Below, piece by piece: positions 59,700-64,000 of a stretch of 64,000 bases of DNA. The DNA is from Natrinema sp046097095. GTDB lineage: Archaea > Halobacteriota > Halobacteria > Halobacteriales > Natrialbaceae. The notes under the pieces were generated by a model. It searched no databases. It was given only the letters and a program-made list of their open reading frames with translations, and was not told where the DNA came from. The stretch's first letter is position 1. Every line of letters starts with the position of its first letter. The stretch lies in contig NZ_CP175699.1 in the NCBI RefSeq assembly GCF_046097095.1, positions 496,001-560,000 of the forward strand. Direction: 5' to 3'. Both the position numbers and the translations under genes were made by a program.

Positions 59700-61919
59700 T
59701 TACCTGCTTTCGACAGCCGCGTCCTCGCTCTCTTCGCTCTCGAGGTCGGCGACGGGGTCGCTATCCCAGTAGTCGTGATCTTCGTGCACGCGGAAGCACA
59801 TTGCTTCGTGCGAGGCCGCCTCCGAAGCGCCGAACGACGCCGGCGCTTCTTGCGTACAGACCTTGCGGGCCTCCGGACAGCGCGAGTGGTACCGACAACC
59901 GCTCGGTGGGTCCGTCGGATCCGGAATGTCGATGTCGCGGATCGGCGACTCCGTGCGCTCGCCCTCGGCGTGCAACTGCGGCGTCGCCCACCGGAGCGCT
60001 TTCGTGTAGGGGTGTTGGGGGTCGTGGATGATCTGTTCGGGCGGCCCGATTTCGACGAGCTTGCCCAGATACACGACGCCGATCCGACCGCCCGTTTTCT
60101 CGGCGATGTAGCGGGCGTTCGAAAGGTCGTGACTGATGAACAGATAGGACGTGTCGAACTCCTCCTGGAGCTGGATCATCAGGTCCATCATCTCGACGCG
60201 CAGGGACACGTCGAGGGCGCTTACCGGCTCGTCGGCGAGAATGAGGTCCGGGTTCATCAACATCGCGCGGATGAGCGCGACGCGCTGTTGCTCCCCGCCG
60301 CTGAGCTGGTGAGGATAGCGTTCGATGTAGTCCTCTGGTGGGGCCATTCCGACGTGCTCGAGCAGGCCGAGAATCCGCTGTTTCCGGTCGTGGCCGTCGA
60401 GTTCGCCGTTCCAGCGCTTCAGCGGTGCCTCGAGGCTCGCTCTGACGCGCCGGTGGGGATTCAGTGCGCTTCCGGGGTCCTGGTGAACGATCTGGAGCGA
60501 CTTGCGGATCTCACCCCATGAGAGTCCGTCGCCGCCGTTGGCTTTGACGTCCCAGATGTCGTGTCCGCGGTACTTCACGGACCCGCCGGTCACCTCCTGC
60601 AGTCCGACGCCCGCCTTTCCGAACGTGGTCTTTCCGCAGCCGGACTCGCCGACGAGGACGACAACGTCTTGCTCGTAGATGTCGAGCGAGATACCGTCGA
60701 CGGCTTTGACGACGTCCGGATCGGCGAAGAAGTCGAAGAAGTCGCTCTCTTGCTCGAAGTAGACCTCCACGTCCTCCATCGAGACGACGGGTTCCGTATT
60801 GGGGTCGCTCGCGTTTCGCTCTGACCGCGTTTCGCCGAAGTTCAAGCGATCCACCGAGTCGGACTCGAGGTCGTCGACCTCGTCGGTCATCGGAATCTCG
60901 TCGGCGGCCTGCTCCCAGTGGTGACAGTAGACGTGATGGCGTTCGGTGACTTCGTCGGTGCCGGGATCCTGCGCCTCGCATTGGCCGGTGGCCAGCGGGC
61001 AGCGCGGATGGAACGAACAGCCCTGCGGGACGTTGACAGGATCGGGTGCGCTTCCATCGACCGGTTGCATGGCCTCGATCGGCGAATCGAGGTTCGGCGT
61101 CGACTTCAACAGCAACCGCGTGTACGGGTGCGTCGCGTGGTTGAGGATCTCGTCGGTATCGCCGATCTCCGCGAACTCGAAGGCATAGAGGACACCGATC
61201 CGGTCGGCGATGTCGGCGACGAGCGGCAGGTCGTGCGTGATGAAGACGATCGACAGGTCGTACTCCTCTTGTATCTCCTCGATGAGGGAGATGATCGAAC
61301 GCTGCATGAGGAGGTCAAGCGCCGCCGTCGGCTCGTCCATCACGAGCACGTTCGGCTCAAGGACGAGCGAGAGCGCGATGAGCGTGCGCTGTTTCATGCC
61401 GCCAGAGAGTTCGTGGGCGTAGGCGTCGAGGACCCGGTCGGGATCTAAATACAGGTTCCGGAGAATGTCGTGAGCGCGCTCCATTCCCTCCTTGATGTCG
61501 TAGTCGTGGGCGTCGAGGGTCTCCACGAAGTGCGTCCGGATGGGGCGAACGGGGTTGAACGAACTCATCGCTCCCTGGAATACCATCGATATCTCCTCCC
61601 ATCGGAATTCCCGCAGCTCTTCTTTGTCCAGATCGAGGATGTCGACATCCGTGTCGGGCGTCGGGTGATACGTGATATTTCCCCGCAACACACCGGGGTC
61701 CACGACGGCGTCGAGGAGGGCGGACGCGAGCATCGATTTGCCGCTGCCGCTCTCGCCGACGACGCCGAAGATCTCGTTTCGTTGCACGTCCAAGCTCACG
61801 TCGTCGAGCACGTTTGACGTCCCGCGCTCCATGTCGAACGTGACGGATGCGTTCCGAATTTCCAGAATCGAGTCGTCCTGTTTCAGTCCGCGTGCGTAGG
61901 TCGTTTCGGTATCAGCCAT
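59700..61919 (-). CDS. Fused OppD-OppF ABC transporter ATPase
   Basis: This 739-aa protein carries two complete oligopeptide-type ATPases. The first half has Walker A GESGSGKS (55-62), signature LSGGMKQR (171-178), Walker B VLVMDEP (191-197), and a Cys-rich oligo_HPY region with GCSFHPRCPL (300-309). A linker of about 55 acidic residues follows (334-385). The second half has Walker A GESGCGKTT (424-432), LSGGEQQR (539-546), LADEP (561-565) and a second Cys-rich motif GCRYHSRCPE. The first half matches the split OppD at 9363 and the second the split OppF at 8278, so a fused and an unfused system coexist in the window. It is 2 bp from the upstream OppC-like gene. The substrate is likely an oligosaccharide. 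Confidence 0.93.
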   Translation of the reverse strand: MADTETTYARGLKQDDSILEIRNASVTFDMERGTSNVLDDVSLDVQRNEIFGVVGESGSGKSMLASALLDAVVDPGVLRGNITYHPTPDTDVDILDLDKEELREFRWEEISMVFQGAMSSFNPVRPIRTHFVETLDAHDYDIKEGMERAHDILRNLYLDPDRVLDAYAHELSGGMKQRTLIALSLVLEPNVLVMDEPTAALDLLMQRSIISLIEEIQEEYDLSIVFITHDLPLVADIADRIGVLYAFEFAEIGDTDEILNHATHPYTRLLLKSTPNLDSPIEAMQPVDGSAPDPVNVPQGCSFHPRCPLATGQCEAQDPGTDEVTERHHVYCHHWEQAADEIPMTDEVDDLESDSVDRLNFGETRSERNASDPNTEPVVSMEDVEVYFEQESDFFDFFADPDVVKAVDGISLDIYEQDVVVLVGESGCGKTTFGKAGVGLQEVTGGSVKYRGHDIWDVKANGGDGLSWGEIRKSLQIVHQDPGSALNPHRRVRASLEAPLKRWNGELDGHDRKQRILGLLEHVGMAPPEDYIERYPHQLSGGEQQRVALIRAMLMNPDLILADEPVSALDVSLRVEMMDLMIQLQEEFDTSYLFISHDLSNARYIAEKTGGRIGVVYLGKLVEIGPPEQIIHDPQHPYTKALRWATPQLHAEGERTESPIRDIDIPDPTDPPSGCRYHSRCPEARKVCTQEAPASFGASEAASHEAMCFRVHEDHDYWDSDPVADLESEESEDAAVESR

Positions 61920-61921
61920 GG

Positions 61922-62980
61922 TTAGAGTCCTCCGGTTTGACCGCCTGCGTTGGGTACGTCGTCGACCTCGTCGTCGACCTCACCGTCTGGCTTCTCGTGG
62001 CGCGCCCTGACGCGCGGGTTGAACACCCGGTCGAGGGACTGCCCGAGCAAGATGAGGCCAATCGAGATGATGACGATCGCGACCATCGGTACGAGGAACC
62101 AGTGAATCAGTGCCATTCGGGTGTGGGCCTGGGCGCTGTACGCGAGGTTGAGGATGCTCCCCCAGTTGAGGTTTTGGAAGGGGAGAATCCCGAGGTAGTA
62201 CAGTGCGACGGCTTCGAAGATGACCCGCCGTCCCGAGTTAGTGAGGTTGATGACGATGAACGGCATCAGATGCGGGACGATGTCTTTGAACACGATAGTT
62301 CGCGTCGGAAGCCCGAGCGAGCGCGAAGCCTCGACGAACGACTCCTGGCGAAGGGTGAGCACCTGCGACCGAATCGAGCGGGCGAGCCCACCCCAGGCCG
62401 CGACGCTCAACAGTAAGCCGACCGCCCACGGATTGCCGAGGAGGACGTCGTCGAACATCAGCCCCAGCACCATCACGAGCGGGAAGCCGGGAATGTTGAT
62501 GAAAACGTCGGTAATCGAACTGAGTACCGTATCGGTCATGCCGCCCTTGTAGCCGGCGATGGAACCGACGATGGTCCCGATGGCGACGGTCGATATCGCG
62601 CCAGCGGCGACCATCTTCAGAATATTCGACGTGGAGTAGATCGTCTGTGCCAGCAGGTCCCTACCCATGTCGTCGGTACCGAGCGGGTACTCCCACGACT
62701 GGAAGGGCGTTATGAGGGCCGGCCCATCGAGGGTGTGAGTTTGCTCAACGAACACCGGGCCGAGGATCCCCATCAGGAGATACGTGAGGACGATGGTAAA
62801 GCCGATCCGCGCCCGCCAGTCGGTCCAGACAATGGAAATGGGCGTGTATATGTACGACCGGTACAACTTCTCGAGTCTCTCCCGTCGCGTCTCCTCGTAC
62901 TCGGAGACGACGTCGAACGGGGACGCGTCGCCTATCGTACTTCCGCCGTCGGTCGTGGGTTCGGTAGTGTCGTCAGTCAT
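61922..62980 (-). CDS. OppC-like ABC transporter permease (second system)
   Basis: This 352-aa oligopeptide-type permease has N-terminal acidic residues (1-55), a first membrane helix IGFTIVLTYLLMGILGPVF (about 63-81), the conserved EYPLGTDDMGRDLLAQ loop, and five more hydrophobic segments. The EAA-type loop has FVEASRSLGLPTRTIVFKDIVPHLMPF. It ends in a helix with the tail SLDRVFNPRVRARHE. Paralogous to the permease at 10497 but with a longer N-terminus. It lies between OppB and the fused ATPase, in the same operon. Confidence 0.92.
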   Translation of the reverse strand: MTDDTTEPTTDGGSTIGDASPFDVVSEYEETRRERLEKLYRSYIYTPISIVWTDWRARIGFTIVLTYLLMGILGPVFVEQTHTLDGPALITPFQSWEYPLGTDDMGRDLLAQTIYSTSNILKMVAAGAISTVAIGTIVGSIAGYKGGMTDTVLSSITDVFINIPGFPLVMVLGLMFDDVLLGNPWAVGLLLSVAAWGGLARSIRSQVLTLRQESFVEASRSLGLPTRTIVFKDIVPHLMPFIVINLTNSGRRVIFEAVALYYLGILPFQNLNWGSILNLAYSAQAHTRMALIHWFLVPMVAIVIISIGLILLGQSLDRVFNPRVRARHEKPDGEVDDEVDDVPNAGGQTGGL

Positions 62981-63072
62981 CGTCCGTGGTATCGTCTCGA
63001 GTGGCGTTCGAACCGCATCGCTTTGCTATCGTGTCCGTCCCGGATCGGCGGTGTCGAACCGGATCCGTGCTC

Positions 63073-64000
63073 TCAGTACGATTCATTGTGCTGGCCTCCG
63101 GCTCGCGGGTCAACGAACGAGTACGTCAGATCGGCGATTAACAGGGCGATGACGATCGCGACCGTCATGATGACGAAGCCACCCATCATCAGCGGATAAT
63201 CGCGCTGATTGAGCGCGCTGAATAGATAGTAGCCCAGTCCGCGGTACTGGAACACTTGCTCGAGGACGACGGAGCCGCCGAACATCTCGCCGATACTGAT
63301 GAGGAACGTCGTGTACATCGGAAGGACGGCGTTGCGAGCGACGTATTGCGTCGAGATCCGGATGTCAGAGAGGCCGCGGAGACGCGCGACGCGGAGATAG
63401 TCCTCGCCGAGGACGCGGATACTGTTCCCGCGCATGCCGAGCGAGGCGATCCCGGACGCCACGAGCATCGAGATAATCGGTAATGCGGCGTGGTTGATGA
63501 TACCGGTGATGTACGCCCACGTAAACCCGGGATCGACGCCGACCGGTTGGCGGCCGCCCGACGGGAACGGTCCGTGGTAGGCGAGGAAGATCAACAGCAG
63601 GATGGCCATCACGTAGTAGGGAATCGACCCGGCGATGACGGCATAGGACGTCAGTCCGATGTCCAGCTTCCCTCCTTCCCAGTAGGCCATCAGTGCGCCG
63701 ATGGCGATCCCGAGGAAGAAGCTGATGAACACGGCCCAACTGAGTACGAACAGTGTCCACGGGAGCGCCTCGGCGAGGACATCTGTCACGGGACGCGCGT
63801 AGTATACCGACTCTCCGAGATTTCCCTGAAGCATACTGACGACATAATCGATATACGCGAGGGGTATCGGTCGATTCGGATCGATCGTGAGCCGGGCGTC
63901 GATGAGCTCTCGAATCTGTGCGGGATTGTACCCCTGCCGTGCCAATCGCGAGACCATCGATCCCATGATACTCCCAGGCATCAGTCTCACGAGGGCGAAA
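63073..64000 (-). CDS. OppB-like ABC transporter permease (second system, 5' end outside window)
   Basis: This partial permease gene enters from the right edge. The frame stays open to 64000, where the residues FALVRLMPGSIMGSM correspond to the end of the first OppB helix, so about 20 residues are missing. It has 309 visible residues with the SYAVIAGSIPYYVMAILLLIFL-like helices, the EAA loop EDYLRVARLRGLSDIRISTQYVARNAVLP, and a terminal helix region TVAIVIALLIADLTYSFVDPR. It is 92 bp upstream of the OppC-like gene. The binding protein for this system is probably just beyond the window. Confidence 0.92.
   Translation of the reverse strand, partial: FALVRLMPGSIMGSMVSRLARQGYNPAQIRELIDARLTIDPNRPIPLAYIDYVVSMLQGNLGESVYYARPVTDVLAEALPWTLFVLSWAVFISFFLGIAIGALMAYWEGGKLDIGLTSYAVIAGSIPYYVMAILLLIFLAYHGPFPSGGRQPVGVDPGFTWAYITGIINHAALPIISMLVASGIASLGMRGNSIRVLGEDYLRVARLRGLSDIRISTQYVARNAVLPMYTTFLISIGEMFGGSVVLEQVFQYRGLGYYLFSALNQRDYPLMMGGFVIMTVAIVIALLIADLTYSFVDPRAGGQHNESY

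Noticed and set aside
1..64000. tRNA or rRNA genes, replication origin
   Set aside because: No T-loop plus acceptor pairing, no rRNA-like stretch and no Orc1/Cdc6 gene or origin-box cluster was seen on reading; a covariance-model scan would be decisive.

Overview
The window looks like a chromosome or megaplasmid segment from a haloarchaeon (class Halobacteria). It is GC-rich with strong third-position GC, the predicted proteins are very acidic, exported proteins carry twin-arginine (Tat) signals often followed by a lipobox, and many genes have a TATA-like element about 25-35 nt before the start codon, as in leaderless haloarchaeal transcripts. I cannot name the genus. I saw no tRNA, rRNA, CRISPR array or transposase.

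Almost everything fits one theme: a roughly 64-kb pectin / rhamnogalacturonan (RG) utilisation locus cut off at both ends. (1) 1-7842 carries L-rhamnose catabolism by the diketo-hydrolase route (L-rhamnonate dehydratase, medium-chain dehydrogenase, lactonase-like amidohydrolase, FAH-family hydrolase). It also has a Lut-type L-lactate oxidase (LutC plus a LutB-LutA fusion) to burn the lactate that route yields, and an IclR regulator. (2) 8000-16218 (minus) is an oligopeptide-type ABC importer with two tandem, near-duplicate Tat lipoprotein binding proteins. (3) 16847-23549 holds three tandem secreted PL11 rhamnogalacturonan lyases containing a variable 17-residue repeat. (4) 23822-41488 is an arsenal of mostly intracellular enzymes: GH42, GH4, a secreted beta-helix protein, an SGNH esterase, GH78 alpha-L-rhamnosidase, a DUF2264 protein, GH2 and GH115. 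(5) 42167-47052 has a second IclR regulator, a 121-aa orphan, an unrecognised 637-aa putative carbohydrate enzyme and a CNNM/CorC-type membrane protein. (6) 47234-58590 is sugar-acid and uronate metabolism: UxaC, two enolase-superfamily dehydratases, three DapA-like lyases, secreted pectin methylesterase, ThuA-like protein, an LLM oxidoreductase and uronate dehydrogenase. (7) 58761-64000 has a small membrane protein, a PPC-domain protein and a second oligopeptide-type ABC importer whose two ATPases are fused.

Inferred working model: Tat-exported PME, three PL11 lyases and the beta-helix protein cut pectin/RG outside the cell. The ABC importers take up oligosaccharides. Intracellular GH78, GH4, GH42/GH2, GH115, DUF2264 and the esterase trim them to rhamnose, galacturonate, glucuronate and galactose. 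Rhamnose goes to pyruvate plus L-lactate, and lactate to pyruvate through Lut. Uronates go through Udh, an acid-sugar dehydratase and a DapA-like enzyme, or through UxaC. Family assignments rest on motifs read by eye; substrate assignments lean on context.
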